Below are positions 9,595 through 18,027 of a DNA stretch of 58,928 nt, one piece after another. Within the stretch, counting starts at the first letter, position 1. Every line of letters begins with the position of its first letter. The stretch lies in assembly GCA_947471985.1 (NCBI GenBank), contig CANIZL010000029.1, forward strand, positions 1 to 58,928, read 5' to 3'. Source of the DNA: Verrucomicrobiota bacterium (GTDB lineage Bacteria; Verrucomicrobiota; Verrucomicrobiia; Limisphaerales; UBA9464). A model generated the notes under the pieces. It saw only the letters and a list, made by a program, of their open reading frames with translations. It made no database searches and was not told the DNA's origin. The position numbers and the translations under genes are program-made.

Positions 9595-9800
9595 TGCTCC
9601 CCGATGGACAAACTCGCCTACGTCACAACTTCTCGCATCGCTGTTCTGCCCGGCAGCGCCGGAAGATTGCGGAGCGACACGGAGTGGTAAGCAGTGGTGC
9701 CCCGTTCGGAATCCGCTCGAAAAACTCGTACTGGGCGGAGGAATATCTGCGGAAGCTCAGGATGAAAACCGCGCATCTTCACGGAAATGCGCGTTGGTAA
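9595..9800. other. Intergenic stretch before the second tRNA-Gly fragment
   Basis: No gene or RNA is recognisable. The base composition is that of the neighbourhood, and the stretch ends directly at the tRNA-Gly-derived repeat. Confidence 0.3.
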
Positions 9801-9835
9801 TAATCACGAGGGTTTGATTCCCTTCACCCGCTCCA
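9801..9835 (+). other. tRNA-Gly 3'-end fragment 2 (putative attachment site)
   Basis: TAATCACGAGGG is followed by TTTGATTCCC and TTCACCCGCTCCA, i.e. the 3' half of the T-arm, acceptor strand, discriminator and CCA of tRNA-Gly. One T-loop base differs from the consensus (TTTGATT rather than TTCGATT), which would impair a real tRNA. No 5' half of a tRNA is present upstream. Same orientation as the other three copies. Confidence 0.75.
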
Positions 9836-10108
9836 TTACTAATAAAGCACATACAAGGGATAGCCGTTAGAGTGTAGTAAAATCACCAAGCTAACGCTTC
9901 GGTTTCCTCCCCTCTCGAAACACTCAGTTTTTCGGTATTTCCCGCCGAGTCCGATTCCAACGGAACCGCAAAATCGAGTCCCTTTCGCCACGATTTCCCT
10001 TGGGAAATGTGGGGGCGTTCAACTCGAGATGAAATCCGGTGTCGATTCGCAACGCCCCAGCGACGCCACCGCCAGCGGGGAGAACTTAACCTGCCGCTGC
10101 AAGCGTGT
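9836..10108. repeat. Post-att conserved block, copy 2
   Basis: Bases about 9905-10013 repeat the block that follows tRNA-Gly fragment 1 (4415-4520), with scattered substitutions but near-constant spacing from the tRNA fragment. The remaining bases up to the end of the exporter gene on the other strand show nothing recognisable. An open frame running on into the exporter gene on the plus strand is only its antisense shadow. Confidence 0.6.
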
Positions 10109-11653
10109 TCAGTCGACTGCTGGTAACGCAGCGACGGTCGGCGCTCGAGTTTCCCGTGTGTTACTTGCCTTTGGCCTGACTCGCAGCGTGCTCACGAGGC
10201 CTGCCGCCAACGTCAATACGGCTCCGATCCCCAGACCGATCCGAGGCGCTGCACTGGCGGATGTCAGAGTGAAGAGCAAGCTCACAACAAGCGCACCAGC
10301 GGTTTGCCCAAACAGCCGGGCGGTGCCCTGCATGCCTCCCGCAGCGCCACTCCGCGCGCTTGGTGCCGAAAGGAACAGGTTGCGGTTGTTAGCCACATTA
10401 AAAAAGGCGAAACCGAGGCCACAGAGCATGGTGAACGGCACGAGCGCCAGCGGGTTGCCCTTCAGCGGCCACAGAGCAATGGCCCCAAGCCCAATCGCGA
10501 GAAATAGACCGCCCAACGCGCAGAGCCAGACTGGCGACACGCGGTCCGCGAGGCGACCCGCGAATGGCGCCGTCATTGCCACGGTCAACGGCCAGGGCGT
10601 CAGGTAAAGCCCGGCCATCAACGTGTCCTGCCCAAGCCCGTGCTGCAGGAAATAGGGTAGCGCAACCATGCCTGCGGTTTGCCCAGCGAAGCAACATACC
10701 GAGGCGATCACTGAAAGGCGGAATGAATCGGCACGGAGCAGGTCCAGCGGAATCAACGGCACTTTCTTCGGCAATTCCCGCCGAATCAGCGCCACCAGTT
10801 CAAGGGATGCCGCAGCGAGAAGGACTAACCCCAAGGCCGGCCTCGCTGGCAACAGTTCCGCACCAATGACCAGCGAAGCAAAAGCTCCGGCGTTTAATGC
10901 CACACTGAACAGGTCCAACCGACGTGCCGTCCCGGCGACCTCGGGCAGCGCGCGGGTGGCGAACAGCACCAACACACCCAAGGGTAAGTTTACGGCGAAG
11001 AGCCACGGCCAGTCCGTAGCTGACAGGATCGCCGCGCCGAGCGACGGGCCGGCGGCAGACGCCAGCGCAACGGCGAGGGCGTTCCAGCCGATTGCGGCGC
11101 CGAGTCGCTGATGTGGAACCCCCAAGCGCAGCAGTGCGACGCCGAGGGCCATGACGGCAGCACCCCCGAGACCCTGGAGGAAGCGGGCGGCGACAAGCCA
11201 AGACAGGGACGGCGACAGGGCACACAGCACGGACGCTCCCGTGAACAGCCCGACACCCGCCGTGAAGACCCTGCGATAGCCCAGGCTTTCTCCGAGCGCG
11301 GCACAGGGCAGCAGGGCCATCAGCAGCGCGGTCTGGTAGGCCGTAATCACCCAGATCGACATGGCTGGAGTCACCACCAGCGATCGTGCAATCGTCGGCA
11401 GAGCGATGTTGGCAATGGCTGCGTCCAGCACCACGAGCACCATGGCAGCCAGCACGGAGGCAATTGCGGTCGTGCTCCTTGGCTCGCGCAGAATCGCCCC
11501 CCCGTCGTCGGCCGAACCCGTGGGTCGCGTTTCCGTGGCGGCATCGCCTCCGGCGGGCGATGTCGCGCTGTGGGTCTTGGAGGAAGGCGCATTGAAATCG
11601 ATGGGAACCCGCGCCGAAAGGCGTCCGCTGACCTGGGTAGGTGGCACGGTCAT
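10109..11653 (-). CDS. DHA2-family MFS drug/metabolite exporter
   Basis: This 514-residue inner-membrane protein has about 14 hydrophobic segments, the layout of the DHA2 (EmrB/QacA) proton-antiporter family. Family motifs are visible: VVLDAAIANIALPTIA in helix 1 (motif D1), WVITAYQTALL, GESLGYRRVF in loop 2-3 (motif A), ARFLQGLGGAAVMALG (motif B region), and GPSLGAAIL with WPWLFAVNLP (motif C region). The N-terminus has an unusually long hydrophilic extension of about 60 residues before the first helix. The start codon overlaps the stop of the upstream cupin gene by 4 bases, so the two are almost certainly co-transcribed from the promoter facing the LysR gene. The substrate is unknown; export of a small aromatic or drug-like compound is the usual role. 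Confidence 0.85.
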   Translation of the reverse strand: MTVPPTQVSGRLSARVPIDFNAPSSKTHSATSPAGGDAATETRPTGSADDGGAILREPRSTTAIASVLAAMVLVVLDAAIANIALPTIARSLVVTPAMSIWVITAYQTALLMALLPCAALGESLGYRRVFTAGVGLFTGASVLCALSPSLSWLVAARFLQGLGGAAVMALGVALLRLGVPHQRLGAAIGWNALAVALASAAGPSLGAAILSATDWPWLFAVNLPLGVLVLFATRALPEVAGTARRLDLFSVALNAGAFASLVIGAELLPARPALGLVLLAAASLELVALIRRELPKKVPLIPLDLLRADSFRLSVIASVCCFAGQTAGMVALPYFLQHGLGQDTLMAGLYLTPWPLTVAMTAPFAGRLADRVSPVWLCALGGLFLAIGLGAIALWPLKGNPLALVPFTMLCGLGFAFFNVANNRNLFLSAPSARSGAAGGMQGTARLFGQTAGALVVSLLFTLTSASAAPRIGLGIGAVLTLAAGLVSTLRVRPKASNTRETRAPTVAALPAVD

Positions 11654-12195
11654 GAAGCCTTCAGAGTCCAGACGCCTTCCCGCTCAACATACCTCGTCAC
11701 CCGGTGTTCCTCCTTGTCCTCCTTCTGCAAATCCCGCTCGGTGAAGCGGAATAACAGTGCGGGTCCAGAAAGGCAGCGGGTGTCGTGAATGTCTCCTGGG
11801 AGATACACCTGGACCTGTCCGGCGCGCACGCGTGTGGAATTCCTTTTCACAAGTTTCACCCCACCGTTCCGGTCCTCGACCCTGGCATATGTTCCCATCT
11901 CGACTTCACCTTGCTGAATTGCATAGATGACCCACGCCCGGCCGTGGTCATGCGGCGGTCGATAGAGCCCCGCAGATTCCGTGTGGGCCAACAGCACGAA
12001 CCCTTGGGTCGGATGCCGGAACAGTTCTTCGTAGGGCGGGGCTTGGCGGTGCAGCGCCGCCAACCACTCCTCCGAGTCCGGCGCTTTGACGAGTTCCTCC
12101 AAATGCTGGCGACAACCAGCGACCAATTCTGAAGTCAGCGGCCCCCAAATCGACCCGACTCCATCAGTAAACTTTTTCAACGAGTTATCAGTCAT
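11650..12195 (-). CDS. Cupin, cysteine-dioxygenase-like
   Basis: This 181-residue soluble protein carries a cupin metal site: PPHDHGRAWVIYAIQQGEVE supplies the HxH...E set of motif 1, and PGDIHDTR supplies the motif 2 histidine. The layout resembles the cysteine dioxygenase/3-mercaptopropionate dioxygenase-like superfamily, mononuclear iron enzymes oxidising thiols, but the exact substrate cannot be read off. It is the first gene of a two-gene unit with the exporter (ATGA overlap) and is divergent from the LysR gene, a typical inducible detoxification arrangement. It could equally be a non-enzymatic cupin sensing or modifying the exported compound. Confidence 0.7.
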   Translation of the reverse strand: MTDNSLKKFTDGVGSIWGPLTSELVAGCRQHLEELVKAPDSEEWLAALHRQAPPYEELFRHPTQGFVLLAHTESAGLYRPPHDHGRAWVIYAIQQGEVEMGTYARVEDRNGGVKLVKRNSTRVRAGQVQVYLPGDIHDTRCLSGPALLFRFTERDLQKEDKEEHRVTRYVEREGVWTLKAS

Positions 12196-12345
12196 GGTGT
12201 TCCCTTTTTGTTGGGTACGTGTACCTCTGGTTTCATTGTTCGTCCGGAGGTTGGGCCAAGCACTCCAGCGGCGGAAGGCGCGCCGGTTGCACTGTGTTCG
12301 TGCGCCAGACGCCCCATCTCGTTTGAATTGTGCTACCGTCGGTGC
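12196..12345. promoter_or_regulatory. Divergent promoter region, cupin-exporter / LysR
   Basis: The 150 bases between the divergent starts at 12195 and 12346 must contain both promoters and presumably the LysR operator. I could not identify clear -35/-10 boxes or a convincing palindrome by eye, so only the layout supports this entry. Confidence 0.4.
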
Positions 12346-13278
12346 ATGTCGAGACCCGATCTCAACCTGCTGGTCACTCTGGATGTGCTGCTCGCGGAAG
12401 GCAGCGTAGCACGTGCCGCCAGACGCTTGCGGCTGAGTCCGTCGGCGATGAGCCGTGCGTTGGCGCGACTCCGTGAAACGACGGGCGATCCGCTGCTGGT
12501 CAGGGCCGGACGCGATCTCGTTCCCACCCCTCGAGCGCTCGAACTTCGTGAACGAGTCCGTCTGCTCGTGCAGGACGGAGAAGCCGTTCTACGCCCGGCT
12601 GAGAAACTCAACCTCAAGCAGCTCATCCGAACATTCACGCTGCGGACCAGCGAAGGTTTTGTGGAGAACTTCGGCCCGGTCCTCATTGCTCGCGTCAGAG
12701 AGGAAGCTCCGGGCGTGCGGCTATGCTTTGTGCAAAAGCCCGATAAAGACAGCGCACCGCTACGCACGGGAATCGTCCATTTGGAGACCGGTGTGGTGGA
12801 AAAGACGACGGCTCCCGAACTGCGTGTGCAGGCCCTGTTCCGAGATCGTTACGTTGGGGTTGTGGGCAAAGGTCATCCGCTGAGCAAAGGCAAGATTACC
12901 TCCGTCCGCTATGCGGGCGGCAAGCATATCAGCGTTTCACGGCAGGGTCTTGAAAAGGGACCGATTGATGAAATCCTGGAGCAATTGGGGCTTCAACGGG
13001 AAATCCTTGTGGTCGTCGGTGGCTTTTCGACCGCGCTGGGTCTGGCTCGGGCCTCCGATCTGATCGCGAGTGTCCCCGAACGACACACCGGAAACCTGCG
13101 CGGTGGAATGCAAAGCTTCCCGCTTCCGATCTCTGTGCCGGAATTCACGGTTTCAATGCTCTGGCACCCGCGATTGGACGCCGATCCGGCACATCGCTGG
13201 CTTCGCGGGTGCGTGCGCGACGCGTGCGCAGACCAATTCGCCGATTCACCGTCACCTGAAGGAGTGGCCGAAGGCTGA
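12346..13278 (+). CDS. LysR-family transcriptional regulator
   Basis: The ATG at 12346 begins MSRPDLNLLVTLDVLLAEGS, the standard opening of a LysR winged-helix domain. The recognition-helix region RRLRLSPSAMSRALARLRE and the strand LLVRAGRDLVPTPRAL follow. An effector-binding domain of about 220 residues completes a protein of 310 residues, the normal family length. The frame is open further upstream to 12208, but that extension is not conserved-looking and would remove the intergenic promoter. It is divergent from the cupin-exporter pair and is their likely regulator. The PRALELRERVR segment and the DLNLL opening are typical of the NodD/DntR-like branch that senses aromatic or hydrophobic effectors. 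Confidence 0.9.
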   Translation: MSRPDLNLLVTLDVLLAEGSVARAARRLRLSPSAMSRALARLRETTGDPLLVRAGRDLVPTPRALELRERVRLLVQDGEAVLRPAEKLNLKQLIRTFTLRTSEGFVENFGPVLIARVREEAPGVRLCFVQKPDKDSAPLRTGIVHLETGVVEKTTAPELRVQALFRDRYVGVVGKGHPLSKGKITSVRYAGGKHISVSRQGLEKGPIDEILEQLGLQREILVVVGGFSTALGLARASDLIASVPERHTGNLRGGMQSFPLPISVPEFTVSMLWHPRLDADPAHRWLRGCVRDACADQFADSPSPEGVAEG

Positions 13279-13347
13279 AGCGGCATCGCGAACGGAGTGA
13301 AGATTTCCAACGCACCGCAATTGCGCGTCCACACCATGCTGGCATTT

Positions 13348-13380
13348 ATTACGAGGGTTCGATTCCCCTCACCCGCTCCA
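13348..13380 (+). other. tRNA-Gly 3'-end fragment 3 (putative attachment site)
   Basis: ATTACGAGGG is followed by TTCGATTCCCC and TCACCCGCTCCA, matching the T-arm and acceptor 3' strand of tRNA-Gly with the CCA end. One T-stem position (CCCCT versus CCCTT in copy 4) is changed. No upstream tRNA body exists. The rest of the gap from 13279 to the AraC gene shows no other gene. Confidence 0.75.
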
Positions 13381-13652
13381 TTCATTATCACAAACTTACC
13401 CGGAAGCGCTGGCAAAGGACCCGTGATTTTCCGAGGCGGAATCCCCACGACCGCACGTCGTTTGTTCACGCCTTCACGACTTCGAACCCAGGCTTTCCAC
13501 CCATGTTCGACGCTTGGGTGGGCTCCACCGCCCCGGGGGTGCTCTCGAGATTGCCGCCGGATTCATCCAAATCTCGCCATCGCGGGGTGACCTGCTGTAG
13601 CCTTCGTGCCGTGACTCGCCGTTCCACCTCCGATCATCAGGCCAGCCGATCC

Positions 13653-14372
13653 ATGCTTGGACCGGGGGAGGCACTGCTGTCACTGTTCGACTGCATCGAG
13701 GGCGTGCAGTTTTGGGTGAAGGATCGCGCGGGGCGTTACCAGGCGATGAATCGCGCGTGCCTGCTCAACTACTCGCTTGCGTCGTTCGCCGGCGCCGAGG
13801 GAAAGACCGATTCCGACCTCTCGCCGGCGCACATTGCCACGCAATTTCAACTCGACGACGAGCGGGTGCTCCGGGGCCAGCCCATTCTGAATCGGGTGGA
13901 ACTCGTCGGGCGCTTTGATCACACCGCGGTCTGGTGCGTGACGAACAAAGTGCCGCTCCGCAACGAGCGCGGGCGCATCGTGGGCACGGCGGGTGTGGCA
14001 CGGCCCTTGGGCAAAGACGCCACCCTTCCCGACACGGGAGACACCGCCCTGGCACGCGCGGTGGCCTTCATGCGCGAGCACTTCGTGGAACCGATCGATA
14101 ATGCGACCCTGGCGCGCCACGCCGGTTTGTCGGTGCGCGGGATGGAACGCCGGTTTCGTGAAGCATTTCAGCTCGCACCGCAGCAATATCTCCGACGGAT
14201 GCGCGTGCGGCTGGCCTGTTACCCGCTGGTGTATTCCGAACGAACGCTGGTCGCGATTGCTACGTCGCATGGCTTTTGTGATCAAAGTCATTTCGGGCGA
14301 GAGTTTCGGCGGGAAACCGGGATGACTCCGCGAGGATATCGGGAACGCTTCCGCGTCGGTGCAGATGCGTGA
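13653..14372 (+). CDS. AraC-family regulator with PAS-like sensor domain
   Basis: The protein has an N-terminal PAS-like domain (LFDCIEGVQFWVKDRAGRYQ, ending in NERGRIVGTAGVARPLG) and a C-terminal AraC-type double helix-turn-helix. The first HTH is in LARHAGLSVRGMERRFREAF; the second is in VAIATSHGFCDQSHFGREFRR, ending in TGMTPRGYRERF. ATG 13653 is chosen; GTG 13611 and an upstream ATG at 13503 are in frame and cannot be excluded. It is the first gene after tRNA-Gly fragment 3 and lies upstream of the catabolic operon on the same strand, so it is a good candidate regulator for that operon. PAS-AraC fusions of this kind are frequent beside sugar-catabolism genes in Verrucomicrobiota (family knowledge). 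Confidence 0.85.
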   Translation: MLGPGEALLSLFDCIEGVQFWVKDRAGRYQAMNRACLLNYSLASFAGAEGKTDSDLSPAHIATQFQLDDERVLRGQPILNRVELVGRFDHTAVWCVTNKVPLRNERGRIVGTAGVARPLGKDATLPDTGDTALARAVAFMREHFVEPIDNATLARHAGLSVRGMERRFREAFQLAPQQYLRRMRVRLACYPLVYSERTLVAIATSHGFCDQSHFGREFRRETGMTPRGYRERFRVGADA

Positions 14373-14439
14373 CGCGATTCTTCCAAAGACTGCCGCTGGC
14401 GCTCTATGAAGCGCGGAAGTTCAGTGGCAGGGTGCGGGA

Positions 14440-15201
14440 ATGCACGACGCACAAAAGCTCTTCAGGAAAAATCGTCATCGCGCATTTACCCTCATTGAAC
14501 TGTTGGTCGTCATTGCGATCATTGCGATTCTGGCGGGCATGCTGTTGCCCGCCCTCGGTCAGGCCAAAGCAAAGGCACTGCGAACCAGTTGTCTGAGCAA
14601 CATCCGTCAGGTGGGCTTGGCCGTGCAACTCTACGCCGGCGACAACCGTGATTCCGTGCCCATGCACACCGAGGCCGGCACCTGGCTGTGGGACGTCAAA
14701 AAGGAAACGGCCAACGCCCTGATCGATTCCTCGTCTTCAACCACCACCAGTCCGTCAGGTCGCCGCAAGATTCTCTATTGTCCGGGATTCGCCTCGACCG
14801 TGAAATACGACAACGAGACACTGTGGAATAACGGGGCCAATGCCATCATCGGCTATTCGTGGCTCGGCCGGCGTTTGGGACAAACCGAGACAAGATTGAA
14901 CGGTGGACAGCTCAGAAATGGCAAGCTGTTCGTCAGCAAGTTGACGGATTCCGGCACCAACTCGCCCACCGATGCGGAATTGACGGCCGACGCAATTCCC
15001 TCGATTGGCACGAATAATTTCAACGCCCCGAACACCGGCATGGGCCTGGGGCAGGCGCCTTCCCGGGCCGGCCACATGCAAGGAAAGCAACCCGCTGGAG
15101 GCAACGTCCTTTTCCTGGACGGGCACGGTGCCTGGCGTCGTTTCCGGGACCTGCAGGATAATTACCTCACCAACGATCGCGATGTCCGCTTCTGGTTTTA
15201 A
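14440..15201 (+). CDS. Type II secretion-like pseudopilin (DUF1559-like)
   Basis: Residues about 13-36 form a type IV pilin leader and N-terminal helix: [20 protein letters not shown], with processing expected before the Phe and the Glu at position +5. A short globular domain of about 215 residues follows, ending with [14 protein letters not shown], which resembles the H-X9-DG-type C-terminus of pseudopilins abundant in PVC genomes. Such proteins are cleaved and methylated by a prepilin peptidase and probably work in secretion or surface display. PVC genomes carry dozens of them beside degradation genes, so its presence says little about pathway. It may belong to the following operon, 165 bases away. 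Confidence 0.85.
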   Translation: MHDAQKLFRKNRHRAFTLIELLVVIAIIAILAGMLLPALGQAKAKALRTSCLSNIRQVGLAVQLYAGDNRDSVPMHTEAGTWLWDVKKETANALIDSSSSTTTSPSGRRKILYCPGFASTVKYDNETLWNNGANAIIGYSWLGRRLGQTETRLNGGQLRNGKLFVSKLTDSGTNSPTDAELTADAIPSIGTNNFNAPNTGMGLGQAPSRAGHMQGKQPAGGNVLFLDGHGAWRRFRDLQDNYLTNDRDVRFWF

Positions 15202-15365
15202 CCAGCCGCAATACCGTTCCCAGCGCCCATCACTTGAACCCATCCTGCTGAAGTCCCTGATTCAGCCCGGGACTGGCGAACTGCCGAATCACGGCTGCCC
15301 CAGCGCTCCGGCTTAAGGTGCCTCCCCCTAATTTTCGAGTTTGCCATGTTTCAGGCCTTCTTCGC

Positions 15366-16850
15366 ATGAGTACGCCGACTTCGACGCCCTTTGTCCGCCT
15401 CGGAGCCTTGAAGTCATTGGTGGATTTTCAGTCCGCCTGTGCGGCCCTGGCCATCGAGCTTCCGGTCGAGGCACCCGGCACCGGGCCTTCGCCGCTGGCT
15501 GATTCCGCCGCGGTGAAGATCAACGGCAAACGTCCCGGCAACCGCATCGTCATCCATCCGATGGAAGGCTGGGACGGCACGACGACGGGCGGGGTCAGCG
15601 ATGAGATGCGTCGGCGCTGGCGGCGCTTTGGCGAGAGCGGGGCCAAGCTGATCTGCGGTGCGGAGGCCATGGCTGTGCGTCCGGATGGCCGTGCGAATCC
15701 GAACCAGCTCATCCTTTCGGAAGAAAACCGGGCCGGCATTGCGGAGCTGGTCAGCATTTTGAAGGGCGCCCACGCGGAACGTTACGGCACGACGGATGAC
15801 CTCGTGCTCGGCTTTCAGCTCACGCACTCCGGGCGCTTCTGCCGGCCTCATGACAAGGCCCGTTGGGAATCGCGCGTGGCGTTTCGGCATCCCCTGCTCG
15901 ACTCCAAGTTCAACGTCACCGGCGACGAGCAGGTGTTCACGGATGCCGGGGTGGAAGAACTCATCGCGGACTATGGGCGCGCGGCGCGGATGGCGTGGGA
16001 AGCCGGCGCGGACTTCGTGGACCTGAAACACTGCCACGGCTACCTACTGCATGAGTTCCTTGGCGCGCACACGCGACCGGGCAGGTACGGCGGCAGCTTC
16101 GAGAACCGCACCCGCATCCTGCGCGAAATCATCGCAGTCATTCGTGCCGACGGAAACCCCATCGATATCGGCGTACGACTGAGCCTGTTCGACATGGTCC
16201 CGCACCGGCCGGATCCCTCCCGTGCCCAGCCGGGCAAACTCGGCCCCGGGATCCCGGAGGATTTCTCCGCGTACCTGCCGTATCGATACGGCTTCGGCGT
16301 AAATCAGAAGAATCCGACGGAGATCGACCTCACCGAGACGTTCGCATTCGTGTCGCTCTGTAGCGAACTGGGCATCAAGGTGCTTAACACCACCGCGGGT
16401 TCGCCCTACTACACACCGCATCTGCAGCGGCCGGCGGCCTTCCCCCCGAGCGACGGTTACCAGCCGGCCGATGATCCGCTCATCGATGTGGCGCGGCAGA
16501 TTCAGGCCGTGCGCCAGGTAAAAGCGCGCGCGCCGCAGGGGCTGTATGTCATCGGCTCGGGCTATACGTATCTGCAGGAGTTCCTCGCGCCCGTGGCCGC
16601 CGCCGTGGTGCGGCAGGGCTGGGCGGATGCCATCGGGCTTGGTCGCGCGGCGCTCTCGTATCCCTCCCTGCTCACCGACGCCATCGCGGGCCATCCAGTG
16701 GAGAAGAAATGGATCTGCCGGACCTTCAGCGACTGCACCACTGCGCCCCGCAACGGCCTCATCAGCGGCTGCTACCCGCTCGACAAGTTCTACACGCAGC
16801 GGCCCGAGGCGGCGCAGCTCAAGGACATCAAAAAGCAGCTCGCGGCCTGA
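15366..16850 (+). CDS. NADH:flavin oxidoreductase (Old Yellow Enzyme-like)
   Basis: This TIM-barrel flavoprotein of about 494 residues starts at ATG 15366. OYE-family signatures are clear: RIVIHPMEGWDG near the N-terminus, LGFQLTHSGRFCRP, and the strong signature LKHCHGYLLHEFLGAHTR followed by YGGSFENRTRILREII. It should reduce activated C=C bonds, or act as a 2,4-dienoyl-CoA-type or demethylating oxidoreductase, with FMN and NAD(P)H. The C-terminal 4Fe-4S plus FAD domain of the long family members is absent. It opens a long same-strand operon with 22 bases to the next gene. Its link with an aldolase-like and a GMC enzyme suggests a step in sugar-acid or cyclitol breakdown. That pathway placement is inference. 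Confidence 0.85.
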   Translation: MSTPTSTPFVRLGALKSLVDFQSACAALAIELPVEAPGTGPSPLADSAAVKINGKRPGNRIVIHPMEGWDGTTTGGVSDEMRRRWRRFGESGAKLICGAEAMAVRPDGRANPNQLILSEENRAGIAELVSILKGAHAERYGTTDDLVLGFQLTHSGRFCRPHDKARWESRVAFRHPLLDSKFNVTGDEQVFTDAGVEELIADYGRAARMAWEAGADFVDLKHCHGYLLHEFLGAHTRPGRYGGSFENRTRILREIIAVIRADGNPIDIGVRLSLFDMVPHRPDPSRAQPGKLGPGIPEDFSAYLPYRYGFGVNQKNPTEIDLTETFAFVSLCSELGIKVLNTTAGSPYYTPHLQRPAAFPPSDGYQPADDPLIDVARQIQAVRQVKARAPQGLYVIGSGYTYLQEFLAPVAAAVVRQGWADAIGLGRAALSYPSLLTDAIAGHPVEKKWICRTFSDCTTAPRNGLISGCYPLDKFYTQRPEAAQLKDIKKQLAA

Positions 16851-16872
16851 ATCCGACGCCTCAGCTCCGCCC

Positions 16873-18027
16873 ATGAAAACGCTCATTTCCAACCCCGAAA
16901 ACCTGACGCCGGAGACGCCGTGGCTCGACACGAAATGGGCTTGGATCGGCGAGGAAGAACTCATCGATCACACGACCAAGGCCCGTCTCTGCGCCGCCGC
17001 CCTGCTGCCCTTCCGGGACCGAAAGCCCGACTGGGAAGGTTTTCTCGCCAGCATTCGCTGGATGCAAACGGCGGCGGACCACTTCGACGTCGAGTTGGTC
17101 GTCGTGCTGAATGCGGACACCGGCTACATCTTCGATCTCGACGACGCTCTCTACGCGGAGGTGTTGCGCCAATTCCGCGCCGAGTTCCCGACGGCAAAGT
17201 TCATTGCCGGCGTCACGGCCCGCGGAGCGCAGGATGACACCACGTTCAAGGCGGAGCGCTACCGCCCGCTGCTGGACCTCGCGCAGCAACACGAGAACTG
17301 CGAGGTGATGCTCATGACCTCAAAGGGGCTCAGCGCGTTGGAGCCCGAGCCCTGCCGCGATGCCTATTACGAGATCGCCGAGTGGCTCACCCGCCCCGCC
17401 CTCGTGCATGCGCTGGAGCCGGCGTTCGTGCCCTGGGCACGGCCGTTTGGTCCATGGCTGCTCCATCAGCTGGCGCAGCATCCGAAATTCGTGGGCGGAA
17501 AAATCAGCACCCTCGACGAGCCACACTTTCTCTACTGGGCTGCCCTGTGTCGCGACCTCGGCCTCGATTTCGCCCCGCACAGTGGCGACGACTTCGGGAT
17601 CGCCACCCCGATCAAGCTGGGCCTTCCGCTGCTGATCGGAGCCGCCGCCAGCGCCGCACCCCTGATCTGCGCGGCCAAGGACATGTGGCTCCACGACGCT
17701 GCGCCGCCGAAGAAATTCCGGACCGGCACAGGAGGTTTCGACACCCGCGTTTACAAGGTCTTCGAGGCGTTTCAATCGCTGGAGGACCAGGTCTTCCGTC
17801 TCGATGCGAACATGAGTGCAGCCGCCTACAAACACAGCACGGCCCACGTGCTCCATGAACTCGGCATCATCGCCTCGCCCGAAGCGCATCCGGCCTGCCG
17901 GGACCTGCGTGCTGCCGATGAAGGAGCGCGAACGAAAGAAGCTCTGCGACGTCCCCTTCGAATGATGGAGCGGCTGGGTTTGACTGGCGCCGGCTGTCGG
18001 ACTGAATTCACCCCCGGCCACCGATGA
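16873..18027 (+). CDS. DHDPS/N-acetylneuraminate lyase-like aldolase
   Basis: Starting at ATG 16873 this 384-residue protein has a TIM-barrel pattern of the dihydrodipicolinate synthase family. FVGGKISTLDE places K210 where the Schiff-base lysine (the GIKD/GIKE motif) normally lies, and GLPLLIGAAASAAPLICAAKDMW would be the following strand and helix. The active-site tyrosine region is less clear, so assignment to a specific lyase (DHDPS, KDG aldolase, KDPG-like) is not possible. Family members in catabolic operons usually cleave 2-keto-3-deoxy sugar acids to pyruvate plus an aldehyde. The downstream aldehyde dehydrogenase fits that reaction. The stop overlaps the start of the GMC gene by four bases. 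Confidence 0.7.
   Translation: MKTLISNPENLTPETPWLDTKWAWIGEEELIDHTTKARLCAAALLPFRDRKPDWEGFLASIRWMQTAADHFDVELVVVLNADTGYIFDLDDALYAEVLRQFRAEFPTAKFIAGVTARGAQDDTTFKAERYRPLLDLAQQHENCEVMLMTSKGLSALEPEPCRDAYYEIAEWLTRPALVHALEPAFVPWARPFGPWLLHQLAQHPKFVGGKISTLDEPHFLYWAALCRDLGLDFAPHSGDDFGIATPIKLGLPLLIGAAASAAPLICAAKDMWLHDAAPPKKFRTGTGGFDTRVYKVFEAFQSLEDQVFRLDANMSAAAYKHSTAHVLHELGIIASPEAHPACRDLRAADEGARTKEALRRPLRMMERLGLTGAGCRTEFTPGHR

Noticed and set aside
12208..12345. N-terminal extension of the LysR regulator
   Set aside because: The extension would consume the divergent promoter region and does not resemble any LysR N-terminus; ATG 12346 fits the family start.
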